Assembly: GCF_003369915.1 (NCBI RefSeq) | Contig: NC_046677.1 | Coordinates: forward strand, 19,920,913-19,984,912 | DNA length: 64,000 nucleotides | Reading direction: 5' to 3' | Source of the DNA: Drosophila miranda | Lineage: Eukaryota; Arthropoda; Insecta; Diptera; Drosophilidae | In this document: positions 34,755-48,800 of the stretch, piece by piece | Numbering within the stretch: the stretch's first letter is position 1 | How the letters are laid out: each line of letters opens with the position of its first letter | Made by a program: the position numbers and the translations under genes | Notes under the pieces: generated by a model | What the model was told of the DNA's origin: nothing | Databases searched by the model: none | What the model saw: only the letters and a program-made list of their open reading frames with translations

Positions 34755-37066
34755 TGTAGGGGCCGAATTAAGGGAACGAGTGTAGAACATCACGGATAAG
34801 CATAGTTTTCTTTTGGTAATGCTTAAAAGTGCAGAGACATAGTAACTCCGAAAGTGGATCGTAAGCTGCAAGCTTTCCGAAAAGCTTTCTAAAGAGAGTC
34901 GGCGCGCAGCGCACGCATTTAAGCGAAAGACGTCACGTTTACCTTGACCCAAGAGAGTAGCGTAGCGTAGGGAGAGCATAGATTAAAAGCTTGCCCAAAA
35001 GTTCGCTCAAATGGGCGAAAGATCATCCGATTATGCAGTTTAAATTCCCAACATCATCCGATTATGCAGTTAAAGTTCCTAAGATCATCCGATTATGCAG
35101 TTAAAATTCCCCAAATATCATCCGATCTTCGAGCTTTTGGTTCGGTACCGCTTGGCTGAACTTGCAGAAGTTGGGCTGGAGTATTGACAAAGAATCGATT
35201 GATTAAAGCGGACGTGTTTGTGCTATACTCGGGAATAAATAAATATATATATATATATATTTAGCCAACGAACAGTTCTGGCAACTACGCCATACCTCGT
35301 GAACCGAGTTCAATAAAGACCCAGAATCAGGAGTAATTAACCAGGAAAGCAGTGTAAAGAAAAGAAAACATAGCTGGTATGTCCGTGATTAATTTGGAAA
35401 GTGTTCGTGGTAAAATATATATATATGAATTTGTGTTATAGGACGGCGGCCCGTAGCCACGGTACCGCTCGTGCGATCATCAGTCGCATAGGAGTGCATA
35501 TACGGTGTGGTCTATGAGAGGAGTGTTGCCGGTGGATTGATAAGACAAGTAGTAAACCCGCGGGAGGCACCGAGCAGCGAAACCTGCAGCTTGACGTTGT
35601 CCGTCGAAAGCCTCAACAACCGTGTGGATGCACGGCGAAAACCAAGAGGCGCCTCCGGACCCTTATTTTTGGCGCCGTTGACGCCACCCGTTTATCGAGC
35701 CTCCAATGAGAGTGTAGTCCGCAGACCGACGTCAAATTTGATCGGCAACCTGAAGCCCAGCTAAGGAGTTAATTTACCCCATCTTCAAGTGATTTAGCTG
35801 CGCCAGCGACACCCAATAATGAACTCGAATTGATTGCATTATTGGTGGATTCTTCCGGAGGCGCAGTCCTACTCAGCCTGGCTGACATGTCTCTCGATCA
35901 CGGCAATAGAGGACCATAGTTACTCGTGGATGTAACACAAGCCCTTTTTCCTCTAGATTTCATGTGCCAGGCTAAAAACCATTCTCTTTCGTCACACGAT
36001 GTATACAGTTTTATAGTTAGTTATGTAACACAGCCAACATAATGGTTTTTGGAAACTAATGGGTATGAGAGCAACATTAATTTTCCTTGAGATTACAAAG
36101 CAGTACACTCTAGTACGCTCATGTGCACATATACTCGTATTAAATATCTTTTCCTTTCCTTAGAATTATGCACCAACGTCATCATTGAGCTCAACGATCA
36201 CGAATGGAAAAAGCGGTACTAGCCTACCAAAAGCGCTGTGAGTTTGTAAATAAGAACAAGTACATATATGCACTGAGCTGGGAAGTAACCTGCGTGTTAC
36301 ATGTAATTTTCTATTGATATTCCCTTTATAAATCCGTAACCATAATGTATTGGTACCTCTCACCCCTTTAGAATCTGTTACCCATATATGATGGTCATTT
36401 TTAAATCTTTATTTTTCTTAATATTTCTTCGCAATTCCTTACTAATATATTAAGCTATCGAGACACAACAAAAATGGATTTAATTATAAGTTAAGAAAAC
36501 CCCCCCCCAAGAATTTAGTTATATGATTAGGGATTTATTGAAATATATATATATAATGATATTGATTTTGAAGTACAACCCTAATATGTTCTAAATTCAG
36601 TACTCCGCCCTCAGAAAGGCATGATCGAAGTGGTGGGATGATAACTGTTTAACGTTATTCAAGGGTCTATACGGTCAGGTTACCTGTATAGCATAGGTCG
36701 GGAGGGTAGAGAAGATAGAGATACTCACTAACACCGGAGTTTCTCATCATTTGAGTAGAGTAATTGATAAGTATGTCCACACTTTCCACAACCAACTTGT
36801 TAGTCCCATAACCAATTCCTGGCTCCGGTTAAACCTGGATTCTGTTGTTAGTTTTATGTTTGGTTCTTCTTTTTTTTTATTATTATTTTATTATTTTTAA
36901 ATGTGCACCTAAAACATTATGCGAGTGTGTGTCAGTATGTGATAGGAGAGAGTAGAACGAACCCCGACAATCCGGCGAGCTTAGTCAGAGCATAGCTAGA
37001 GGTGCACACGAAATCTCTTCATACTAGTATGGGTAAACGACAGCTATCCCACACCTGCACGCTACA
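34755..37066 (+). repeat. 3' long terminal repeat (2,312 bp)
   Basis: It has the same length as the 5' LTR, and no difference was seen in the parts I compared, including the AT microsatellite and the nine-C run. It is followed directly by the ATTT target duplication at 37067-37070. Near-identity of the LTRs points to a recent insertion. Confidence 0.95.
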
Positions 37067-37070
37067 ATTT
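37067..37070 (+). repeat. Target-site duplication, right copy (ATTT)
   Basis: Matches the ATTT at 26776-26779 on the other side of the retrotransposon. Confidence 0.85.
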
Positions 37071-38343
37071 CTATACATTTTGACCCACTTTGGATCCCTT
37101 TTCCCTTATCCTTTTCTGTTTCAAATGCAGTTGAAGTTGAACCTGGGGAAAACATTTGCAAATTATTTGTATTTTCAATTAAACTCTCGAATATTTAGCT
37201 CTACAAATGCAGACCCCACATCGGATAGGGTACTCCATCCACATCCTGTAACTGTGACTGCTCCCCCTCCCTCCTTCCCCACTTCCTGGCAGCGTTGCAT
37301 GTTCTTCTGTCCGTTATCGGAGCTTCCGCTTCTGCTTAGTTTCCTCTCCCATAGCCACTTCCCCTGCCCTTCCGGAACTGAATCCCTCCGAAAGTGTTTA
37401 TCATTAGTTCACATGACTTGCCCTCACAGTCCCACCAGGAACTCCATGTTCCCTCCTTCCCTAGTCTCCTTTTCATTTGCGTAGTCATACAATATTAATT
37501 AGGGACCTCTTCACACATTTCCCAGAGAAAACTGAAAACCAACCGCCTCGACAGCCTCGACTGGGAATGGGAATCCGAGTGAGAGAAGGAGTGAATGGAA
37601 CTTTGTCTTAAATTACTCATACGCTACCGGCACCCATTAATTTCCGTAATGTGCTGCATCCAATCCGTTCCAGCGCCTGCAGCGGCTCTAATTTTATTCT
37701 CATTCGGATCCACTCCTTCTATAAATTGAGGCTCGAGACTCCATTTGGCAGGATTTGGGGTCGAAGTGATATATTTTCTTTTGATGAGGTGAAAAGTGGG
37801 CGAAAGTCAAAGCGATAGTACGAAAAGGTTTGATGGAAAAGCTCTATGATTGAGAGAAGAAAACAATTCTGAAGCAGATTTTTTGCGACTTATTGCGATT
37901 TATCAGGGAGAGAGACCTCAAAACTTGTAGGAGTTGCCAAATGGTGAATAAGAAACAAGAAATAAAGAAATAGAGAAATGATTGAGATGCGGTAAAGAGA
38001 GAAAGAAAATAGGCAGTGGAAAGGGCAATTGAAAGTGAAATATAGACAGGAAAACTCTGCCATTTCTCCATTTTATCATCCTTCGCTCCAACGTATAAAT
38101 TTCTCTCCAGTGGCTCGTGGAGAAGTTTTCAACTTGCGATCAAATTGCATTTAATTAACATTCAGTCACAATTCCTCAACCTCCTTCTCCTTTCGCATGA
38201 AATAACTCTGGAAGGTGAGGGAGAGAGAGGTTCTCCTCTTATATAATTTCATTGCAACAGTCGAAGTTGGGAAATGTAAAGGAGAAGGAGTTGGCCTTCT
38301 CCCTGTACATTTCCAGACTTCGGTTCCTTAATTCCATTCCACG
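37071..38343 (-). repeat. Right arm of the inverted duplication, outer part
   Basis: This is the reverse complement of about 1-1265, continuing the arm interrupted by the retrotransposon. Its last bases, CCTTAATTCCATTCCACG ending at 38343, are the exact complement of the window start. Scattered substitutions and small indels give roughly 95% similarity. Whether the repeat continues beyond 38343 cannot be judged because its partner would lie outside the window. Confidence 0.92.
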
Positions 38344-41300
38344 CAATCGGTAAATCGAAACTTTTATATCTTCATTATGGCAGCTCCAGCTCCGTTCTGT
38401 CCATCATCTGTTCTTCTGGACAGAAGGCGTGGAGTCGTGGCATATCGTTGGCCATCCGCCTTCTTTTACTCTCCAGCTCTCGCCACCCATCCCTGCTGTT
38501 TCCCCATCTCTGATGACATTTCACTTTACATGGCCTTTACTTGCTTGGCTTTAAATTTTCTCGGTTTATTCTGTTTTCCTCTTTATAATTGAAAGAAGGG
38601 AAGATTTTAACGAATTTATCGATGGATGGATGATATCCTCCTCTGCTACCTCCCATTTCCCACCCTTCCATTACCCTACCCGTGCATTGATGTGGGCTTG
38701 GTCGGTTTGCCTTGTAACATATTTTATGCATGCCCCACTGGCGCTCACTGAACAATTCTCCGAGCAGCAGAGCAAACGGGAGAATGGGACTGAGACTGAG
38801 ACTGGGGGATATGAAATATATCTCCATCGCATTTGCATGGATTCTGTGCAAAGTCGCGGCAAGTGGCTCAGTGGGGCAGGGGCAGGTACAAGTGTGGCAT
38901 ATGCAAATAATGATGCCATTCAGGAGAGTTGCCCTTTTCCCGGGTGCTGGTCGCTGTGTTGTGTCTCCCTTCTCGGAGGATATTAACCAACTGGAAGATA
39001 AACAGCAACAACAAGTGCATCAGTTTTGCCCCTCTCCCTGCTCACTATATTCCCCCGCTATCCATCCATCCTTCCATAAATCATGCAGCACCTTCGACCC
39101 ATTCTGTGAAGTTCTCCGAGTCTGTCGCACAATTGAGCGCCGCAAGACGTGACTTTGAAGCTGTTGCAACTTGACTTTCCCCTCTGGCCTCCTGTTAACC
39201 TCTCGAGAACTGAGATATGTCTCCCTGCCTCGCTGCCCACCTTCTCCCGGACTACCATCCATACTCCCATGCTGTACTCCTTCTCCGTAGCCAACATTAG
39301 CATCTCAAACAAGGCAAAACATTCAAATTTATGTGACCCCAGACCCAACCCTACGTTGAAGGCGCATCCGAGTGAGAGAATGAGTAGTTGCATGGAGAGG
39401 GATAGCGGAATGTGGAACCACAACTAGTCATGCATTGGGGTCAGGCCATGTCAGGAGAGGAATGTTCAGGGAGAAGCATGGAGGCATCACTCTTTCCTTG
39501 GCAGAACCGCGGGCATGCGTGGGACGGAATATCGTGAGGATTTTCCTATCTATTCAAGAGTTTCCATTTGCATTTGTAGGCCAAGAAAATTCCGAAAGAA
39601 AAACAATACGGGAAATGAATTAGAAATGGAAAGTGTGTGGTGGGGACACCTCCTCTGCCTCTGTGGCATAGTTTCTTTCAGAGAAACTTTCCCAGTCTGC
39701 TACTCCCATTTCCATTCCAATTTCCATTTAAGTTTCTTCATCTGAGAGTTCAAGGACAGGACGCAACCTTGAACTCTGCTGGAGTGAAGGCAGAGGATGG
39801 GGAATACATTCCTCGAATTTGTCCGAACTTGTCTCGGACCGAAAACTCATTAAAAATTCTGAAAGCAGAAGCAGAACGGCAACCGAAAGCAGTTCCCAAT
39901 CAGATGGAAAAGCTTTTCCCCTGGGGTGCATGCGATGTGGACACCGCTGCGTATGAGTAACCTCATGTACAGCTGTTCATTGGCAGAAAAATAACTTAAT
40001 AATAGGCGAATGGACCGAGAGAATGGATATGTACCATTACAACAAGATTGGGCTTAGCTCGGGATAACAAATTATAGTAACGATCCACTCCCAGAGGATT
40101 ATCAAATGGTTTATCTGAATACAATCCCATATTTTCGAGCTCTCTATTCAATCTCCCTTAACACAAATTAAGTAAATCGAGCTAATCTTCTGTTCCACAT
40201 CTGACATGGACGTCCTCCTCTTGGATGTTCCATTGCCCAGCTCGGATTTCATCTCAATTTGGATGCCTTTCATCATCCGATGCCTGGAAAATGCTTTGTT
40301 TGCTATCTCGCTGGAACTCGCTTTGGCCCAAAGGAAAACGTATGGCGTGGAAAAATGTTCCAATCAACTGAATTCAGCTGCACGCTGCCACTCTGCCATC
40401 TCTATCCCTATCCCCCCTCATCCGCCACCGCCCCCGTCCTGGTCGAAAATGCGGGCAATAATGAAACTGCTGACAATGTGAACCGAGCCCAGGCCCCAAA
40501 TTGCAGCTGCACCTTGTCGGCTTCCTGCGCACTCCCCCCTGCCACTCCCCTGATCCGTGATACGGAACAGGAGCCCCATCTATGGCGACCACAGCTCCCT
40601 TCAGTTTAGCAAAGGACGAGTCCGGAGCCGGACCACAGCCAGGACGAGGACGGGAATGCGAATGAGGAGTAGCGCTGACGTTCTGCGTGTACGGAATTTT
40701 AAATGGGTGCCAAAAACAGTCAGCTCCATCTATCATGGATGGTGGGGCATGGTAGCAGATCCATCGTGGGAAGAGAGAGGACATTCTTCGTTGCACTTTG
40801 ACCTGCATCTGCTCATTAAATTTTTGCCGTTGTCTGCGGATTGCTGTTGGATATTCTCGACGACAAACAAAATAACATACATATTTTGTGGGTGAGTCCT
40901 GCGTTGGGATTGGGATCCCCATCTAATTGCCACGTTAAACTTTATACCAAGGCCTCAAACTCAATGTCCTGTTTGATGCTCAGTTTGGGCCAAGTTCGTA
41001 ATTGGATTTAAGTGTTGTCAGAGGGGGATGACTGGTAGAGCTCCATGTTGAACACACCATATCATGTGGCTTTTCCTGAGAACAAAAATACGCACACGAA
41101 AAGCAATTGACCCAGAAATTCATCTCCTGCTACCTTTCAACATTGTCCTTTTCTCTTCTGCCTCTTTCCACCACAAAATCGAAGCCCAAACAGAGCGAGA
41201 AATCAATATGAAGGACTCCCAAAGGGAGATCCAAGGGATGCTGCCTGCCCCTTAGACCACACCGCACGCAACAAATGTTGCCAGACAACGGGGGCATGCC

Positions 41301-43628
41301 GCCAGCAACATTCTATCTGTGTCTCTTTCAATGGGAGTGTCTCTCAGATAACTCGGAGAAGGAGCTTTCACTCTCATTTATCCTCTCTCTTGCTGTTGCC
41401 ATAAATTTGTTGGCTGAGGATGCCCGACATCCGTTCGAGGGCCACCATTTGGGGGAGGTCAGTAGTCCTTTCAGTGGCCCTCCGAAAGGAGTCTGCCGCG
41501 AGTCGAGGGATCTGTCCGAAATGCTCTTATTATTCATGTCAACGATTCGCACATTAATGGTAGAATGGAAGGAAATTTAAATATATTTTGTTTAGGAAAT
41601 GGGATTGCTTGCCCGTCGGTTCCTCAGACTTTCAGGGCAGCAAACAAAAGTCTCAATTTAAATATCAATTAGAAATTTTGGCATGTTGAGTCGAAAGAGA
41701 TGTAGAGAATGTAGGTATGAGAATGAGTGGATCCTGACATCAATCAATGTTCGATTTGCCTTTACATCAGCTGCTCGAATCCCATCCTATCCCATCCATG
41801 GCCAGGCATCCCGATCCCCTTCCATACCAGGAGACAGTTTCCTTTAAATCCCGATGAAGATGGAAGATTGAAGAGATTCTGTCTGAGCTCGGGGCAAACT
41901 TTTAATTGATTTGTGTGGCAGGAAAACTTCTTCCGCTCTCTCTTTCTCTCTGCTTTCCTTTTGTTGTCTGTCGTCGAACAATATTGTTCAACATTTCTGT
42001 TAATTTGTTTGCCTCCGAATAGAAGAGATGCAGAAGCAGACAAAGAATCCACAGACAAACAGAAGGAAAACTGCGCAATTTCCATGTTTATTTCCCTGGG
42101 AAATACTCCGGGAAAACACGAAAGCCCCAATGAAAACTCCGCTACACACAGACCTTTGTGGTTCTTTTGCTTTGGTTCTTTGATTCCTGGAATCCGCAGA
42201 GCAATTGAAATATTTTTGGGATCGGAAAAGTGAAATGCGGGGATGCTGTACATAGGATTAGGATAGGATTCCCGCAAACACATCTCTCTTTATTGGCAAA
42301 CTTTCCAATGCAAAACATTCTCGTATCAGGGGAATATTTATAGTTCAATTTATACCATTTTGGGCTGATAGTTTCTTAACTTTTTAATTGTTTCTAAAGT
42401 TCCGAGATGTAAATTAATTTGGTAATTGTATTTAATATTTTGCCTATCTTGTCTCTCTTTCCCTCTCCTTTCTTTGAGACTGCCACAAAAAATTTCCAGC
42501 TTTTAGTTTGATTTTTAGCCAAAGTTTTGCTTCCTCTCCAAGTGGAAACAGAACTTATCGAGTAAATAAATATTTTTATTTGCCTGGAAAAATATTTACA
42601 GGAAAATCTGAATGAAACCAGGAGAAAGGAAATGTGCAGAATTTATTTTTGTTTATTTTTTAAGGATAAGAAGGAAGAATGGCTTAAATACAGGAGAGGG
42701 ATATGAAATTCTGTTACCATTGGGAAATATTTATTGCTCATGTCAGAAATATTTTTTAAGATCGCTATTCCATTGCTGTTCTTTTGATATTCCTTTGAGC
42801 AGCTTAGAGCAGAGTTTTCTCTTTGAATTGCCTATTCATTCGGGGTCACTTTCCATCATTTGTATCGCTTTTCCGACGGGACAGACAAAGGAAGACTCTG
42901 CACAAAGTAGCGGAAGAAAAAAAAGTTTGCCATAAATGGAAACAAAGTCAGCAGTAAATTTCCCTTCTCCGTTTCTCGGTCCATTTTCACTTTTTTAATA
43001 CTTTTCCCCATCCCCGAATTTGAGGTCGCATCACAGATTTTTTCCTTCAACAGATTTGTGGGATTTCCCCGAATGGAAAAACAAAGTTCCTGCTTCCTCT
43101 TCTTAATTATGAAATGCACGAGGGGAGCCGGCAGTTTTCAATTGTTTTCCTCCTGCAGCTTCCCCTCTAACAACAAATCTGTCAGACAGACGACGAGCCA
43201 ACATTTGTGGCTCTTCCAAAGATTTCCCTTCACTTTAACACATTTTGGCCTCGACCGGGGAGTAGGAGTGGAATGAGGCTGCGGAAAGAGGAGCGGAGTA
43301 CTGCCAATCCCTTAACTTTCTCGCGATTTCCTCCGCCATCTCCGATAGAGGAACCGTTTGAGGCCTCCTCCTGCGACAGTGAAGGACGCATCGTAATTGC
43401 TTTTGTATGCTGAGAGGAGGGCTTACAGCGATGTGGGACGGAGACAAAGGGCCTTTAAGCCGAAAGGTAACTGTTGTGGTTCCTGTGGAGGGGTGGTAGT
43501 GGGTGACTGACTCTTACCTCGTCCCCCGTGTCATCTATTGGGTACTTTCAGCTACCAAATAATATGCAGCAGCCAAACACAAGAAAGCCACAGAAAAGGA
43601 AGCGAAAAATTTCCGCTAAAAGGAAGCA

Positions 43629-43643
43629 GCACACACACACACG
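43629..43643 (+). repeat. CA microsatellite
   Basis: A pure CA run in non-coding sequence. Confidence 0.8.
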
Positions 43644-43798
43644 CTCACCAACACATTAGCACAATCACACACGCACAGAAGGAGATATAAAGAGGAGCAT
43701 TAACATCTCAGAGAAAAAGTTGAATTAAATTATGAGTCTGCGGCGAAATAAATTTGAAAGCATGAAAATTTAAATAATGCGCCATAAACCGCATTTGT

Positions 43799-43843
43799 GT
43801 TGGTGTGTGTTTCCTGTATGTGTGTGCGTGTGTGTTTGTGTGT
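43799..43843 (+). repeat. Imperfect TG microsatellite
   Basis: A TG-rich run interrupted by short TT, CC and GC changes. Confidence 0.8.
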
Positions 43844-45040
43844 GGTGTCTCTGCATGCGTGTGAGTAAGGGTATTCCAAATTTGATGCTAAGTTTCTGTT
43901 GCTGTGGCATTCAGCATAAATTGTTACCATTTACACGATACTTGAGCACGAAACGAATCGTCCTCCCCATTCACATGCCCATTCCATACCTTCTGCTTTC
44001 TCTGCGTGTAATTTCTCTTCTCTACAAATGAGAGAATAGAACCGTCTTGAATCCGAATGTCTCTCTGGGCAAACTTTGCTCATCAGTCCGCGTAATTTCG
44101 CGGTGCAAGTTTCAAATTTGTCTGCGGTTCCTTCCACTCCCACCTCCCACTTCCTATCCAAGTTCCAGAATCCTTCGGATAGATGCCCCTAAATGGAGCT
44201 GGGAAACTGCCGCTGGCCGAAACTCAAAACGTTGACAATCTGCTGCTCAGGTTGTCCCAGAGAAGGGGAGTGAATGTGGCAGAAGCATGGGGCACAGGGC
44301 TTGGGGCATGGGGCCAGTAGTAATCACCGTCTGGGTTCTTTTGAATCACAAATTAGTTTTCATCAGGCTCAAGACCAAGAGCAATCAGTTCCAGATCTAC
44401 TCGTAGTTTAGTGTAGTTCCGTCGAAAGTTTTCAAATGAACTAAGGCTGGTTCAGTGCCAGGAAAAGGAAAAGTTATGGGAGGGATAATGCCCAGGGGTC
44501 AGGTCGAGACTGAAGCTCCCTGCAAGCATACATAAGTCGAATGAATTCAGCAGAATTTCCAGCCTCGTTTGCTTTTGTCTGTGCTACCTGCTTAAGATAG
44601 TTAAACAAAACATCCGGCAGATCCAACTATAGCTTTTATGCAGCTCTCTCTGCAGATATTATCTGTGCTCTCCACTAAGATCAAGGAATAATCGAATCAA
44701 TAAATTGGAAAATTCTGATCCGAACTTTGGAAAACGTTCAGTTCCATCCAGCCTCAACATTCCCATATGCTTCATCGGTGCAGTCTATCCTTAAATAGTC
44801 CACATTTTGTACTTTTAAGAGTATAAATCTGTCTCTGAGTTTGTTTTGACTGCGTTCCTTCCTTACTTCCGGTTCGAATTTATAATTCAGCCGACTTCTC
44901 ATTCCGATTTGCATGCGAGTTTCCCATGAATGTTTCCATTTCCCATATTAATTTCATATTTACTCCCTCCACACTCGCTCTTCCTCTTTCCTCTGCCCAT
45001 ATTTTCTCCCTCCCATCGGTCTCGTTACTCATCTCCTTGT

Positions 45041-45057
45041 GCTGCTGCTGCTGCTGT
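45041..45057 (+). repeat. GCT trinucleotide run
   Basis: Five tandem GCT units plus a partial unit. Confidence 0.8.
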
Positions 45058-45834
45058 TTCCCCGTAATCTTGTAAATTATTTTGGCCGAAGGCCAAGAAA
45101 CTGAATTCGGAATTCAGAAACGAATTAAATTGGCAACCTCAGTGGCTCGTCCCCCCTACAGCCTGCTCCACCCCACTGTTCTGGTTGAAAGACATTCTGA
45201 GCATTTGACCTTCTTTTAATTTCGTTGAAATGTCGCGTGCATCTGAATTCTCCTTCTGTATTTTCATGACTCTCTCCCTGAGGGAAGAATTGGCAATAAT
45301 AAAGTCGCATCAGGACCTGAAAGCGCCTATCCCTATTGAGTATGTGGGGCAGGCATTGTTAGAGAGGGGAGGAATGGCAGGGCGGAGCAGGGCACGGTTT
45401 GGCATCCTTCATGCAAAATTTGTAGTTTCTGCTTGTCCTTCGCTTTACGCGTCGCTCCGCTAGGGTGTTGTCGAGCCAAAAATGTTTTACGTCTACGTGA
45501 GGAACAAGGCTTCCATGTGGTTCTCGCACTCCCTCTTTCCCTCTTTCTCCCTCTCTCTTTCTCTCTATCTTTCTCTTGTGAACATATTGACAGTGGGATT
45601 GGGGATTGTGGCATACGCATGCAAAATACAAAGCGACACAAAATATTCACTTGGCGAATCGACTGAGGAGCCTCTCCCTTCCACTTCTCCAGAGACTTTT
45701 TCCACACTCTTTTCTCGATTTCTTCGCTTCTGTTTGTTGACATTTTCCGGGTCTTTTGTTTCCGATTCGATGGATAGAAAGGGTAAGCAAGGGGATCCAT
45801 GTGTCACTGGGTCACGTGCGACCTCATCGATGAG

Positions 45835-45857
45835 GATGATGATGATGATGATGATGA
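45835..45857 (+). repeat. GAT trinucleotide run
   Basis: About seven to eight tandem GAT units, giving poly-Ile, poly-Met and poly-Ser frames by chance. Confidence 0.85.
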
Positions 45858-48800
45858 CGTGGAGGCTGTCTGTGGAATGCCGAGAAATGCATGGATTGAA
45901 CTGCCGAATGCTTGAAGACAATTACTCAGCGGTCCAGAGCATCGAGAATACCGAAAGAGACGAAATAAATGCTTTTCAATCGTTCCCATTTCCCTGTTCA
46001 ATTATATTATCGAAAGAAATAATCGATACCAGCGTGAACCAAACAAAAGGCCCCGCGGCAAAGAGAGACAAGGCTGAGATACAGCGACAATTGTGACAGG
46101 ATATTGTCTGAATCGCATTGGAAAAGCGCGGGGAAAACCGATGTGAAAAGTTGCGAAAAATGCCAAAAACGAGATCCAAGCAGCGGCAACGAAATTGATA
46201 CAAATTTGAAAGTCCTGCGGCAATCGAAGCTCCTTGTCATAGATCTCCTTCATCCCACTTTCCTCTGACAATTTTCATTGAACGTCAATGCAGCCACGCC
46301 CCTTTTTGTATCCATATCGGCCGCCTGCCTTGTTTGCCCATATCATTTGGTGATTAAATAGCTCTGACTAGGTCGGTAATACCGGAATATATCATGAGGG
46401 GGTGGACACACATTTCCCACTTTGGCGGTAACTGCAGCAGGTCTCAATTATTTACCGATGGCCGCAAATGAAATGCGGACTTCCTCCATCCGACGGTTGG
46501 TTGTTGGTATTTCCCAATTAATTCGGAAATTGTTTTCGCATTTCGGTACACACCGCACCCTCCTTCTTTCCATTCGAATCCCCATTTGGGTTTTTGGCTT
46601 GGTTAAATGTCGTTTCTAATTGGCCGTAAATCGCTTTTTGATTGTTTAGAATTTACACTTGGTTTACTCATGCCATGGAGCTGAATAATCTTGGGATGGT
46701 GGAAACTACACAACGAAGAGATAGAGGAGTGGGCACAAGTATTGTCATAGAAATTACGATGAATATATTATCCTTTAGGTATTCAACATTCATAGATATA
46801 TCAAAGGTAGTACACAAGAATAGGTTCCTATACATACGAGTCTCTTATATCAAAGTTGACAATAATAGAGCCAGCAGCTTTTACCATTCCATACCATTTT
46901 TTGCCTAAAATGCTTTATTTATCCAAAGAATATACCCTTAAATACCCCCTACACTTCCACCCATAGCCATCCTCATTCCTTGAAGGATTGTTCTCTGCTT
47001 CCAGACATTTAACTTTTGTCTGCTTTCCAATTACAAATTCATAGACCCAAAAGTTGATTGTTCTTAAGCTGCCGCAGACAGAGTGCCTTTCCCTTTCCAT
47101 CACATTCACACCTGTTCCACCTGTCTCCCCGCTGTCCCCCTCCTTTTCCCATGAATAATTCGAGGACAGTGGAATGCCTTGTCCGCTGGCCGCTGACAAA
47201 TTGTGGGGCTCGTTAAATGTTGGCCCCAAAACTGGCAACGAATTATGTAAATTTGAATGGAACGATCTTTAAGATCCTTGTAGTACTCTGCAGAAATATT
47301 TCCTTCCAAAGTTTCTTCTCCTCCTCCTCTTTCCTTTATCAGAAGTACCAGAGGGGCGGGGAGTCAGGAAGCTGAAGACAGACATTAATTCTATTTGAGT
47401 TGTATCCTTGGCTTCCTGCTATCCTTGAGGTCCGCCCACATAAATAATTTTTAATGATGTGAAAATGTTTTGCCAAGCACTTTTCCTATAATTAATGGGA
47501 AGTTCCCAGGGAGAAACCTCACAGAGGGACGAGGAGGAACTAAAGGCAGCCAGGCCCAAGAAAAGCCGCAAAACAAATTAAATGGGAAGGTGGAGGCCGA
47601 CATGTGTTTGCAACTCTAGCCGGAAGTGGAAGGAGAAACATGCCTCTGGAATCCACATGCATTTCGCAGAATCTGCTCTCGTTTCTCTTACGCTGCCTCC
47701 CTCTCTCCTGCCAGGGCCATGTCGTTCGATTCCTAGACGCCAGTTCAATCAGAGTCCGATTCGGTATTTCCTGACTTCTCATCACCTTCCCTATCATCGT
47801 CTGCTTTCCACTTCTTAAATTTTCTTTGACATTTTCCCATTTGCTATCGCCGTGCAATTTATATTTAGAAATAATTTCCGTTGCACTTTGGGCCCATCGC
47901 CATCGCCCTCTCTCTTGCACCACCTTCTGCACAACGGAAAAAGAAAGCAACTCAAAAGTGGAAGGACAGGAGAGAGAAATCTGAGAAAAGAAGAAACTCT
48001 CCTAAGAGTAATGTGCATTCATTTGTACCCAGGAGACCTCTGGAGAAAACAGTGAAAAGTTTTCTTTATTCGCGAGCAGAATTTAATGCAATTGAAAAGG
48101 GAATTCCAACTGGACAAAGTTCTCAAAGGGAAGGGAAGAAGGCGTGCAAAGGGATCGCCCTTCCTTGGACCTTGAACTTGATGGAAACCACACACTAAAT
48201 CCTTCCCTGAACTGTGATAATTCCTCAGTAAAATGCCAAAGAGGATTCCAAGTTGGAGTCCCTCAAAATCCACATCTCCATCCCCATCCACATCCTCGTG
48301 GGACATCCCCCAAAGAGGCAAACACCGCAATGCAGTTCGTGTCCGAGATCTGTTTTATGGCAGCTGAGAGGGAAACCAAGAGAAAGAGAAGGAGAGGAGA
48401 AGGTGGTGCAGGAGATACAGGTGGAGCAAGTGGTGGCACCTGCACATAGGTAAATTTGTCCAGCAGCGAGCTAAATTCCAAACGGAAGTGACACTCTAAT
48501 TGAGAGCAACGAGCCAACTGAGAGATGTTCCTGGCAGAGAGGGAAAGAGAGGTGAAGCAGCAGCTGATGGTGTGGTGGAGAGACGGGGATGGGATGTGGA
48601 TGAGGATGAGGATGGAAGAGGAGGAAATGTCCACTTCATGCGGGTTCTGGGAGCAGCACTAAAAAAGTAAACTCGTTAATTGCTAAGTGCAAAACCATAA
48701 AACGGATGTGAAACAGGGGAAGAGATCCAAGGAGAAAGTGGGATCCAGGATGGGGATTGGTTTGTTGGTTCCGCAAACAGTTGGCAGAGGGTTGGAGAGT

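Larger units (their letters stand above)
26780..37066 (+). mobile_element. Complete Ty3/gypsy LTR retrotransposon, Osvaldo/Ulysses-like
   Basis: This 10,287 bp element has two 2,312 bp LTRs (26780-29091 and 34755-37066) with TG...CA ends, a tRNA-Lys primer-binding site, a gag frame and a pol frame in the order protease, reverse transcriptase, RNase H, integrase. That order is the Ty3/gypsy type. No envelope frame is present. ATTT flanks both ends. Very long LTRs and tRNA-Lys priming recall Ulysses (D. virilis) and Osvaldo (D. buzzatii) from established knowledge; the assignment is an inference. Both main frames are open, so the copy could be active. It was inserted after the inverted duplication, because the other arm has an empty site. 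Confidence 0.95.

Noticed and set aside
45482..46096. 204-codon plus-strand frame
   Set aside because: It includes the translated GAT microsatellite and pyrimidine-rich runs, overlaps other frames on both strands, and has no recognisable domain.
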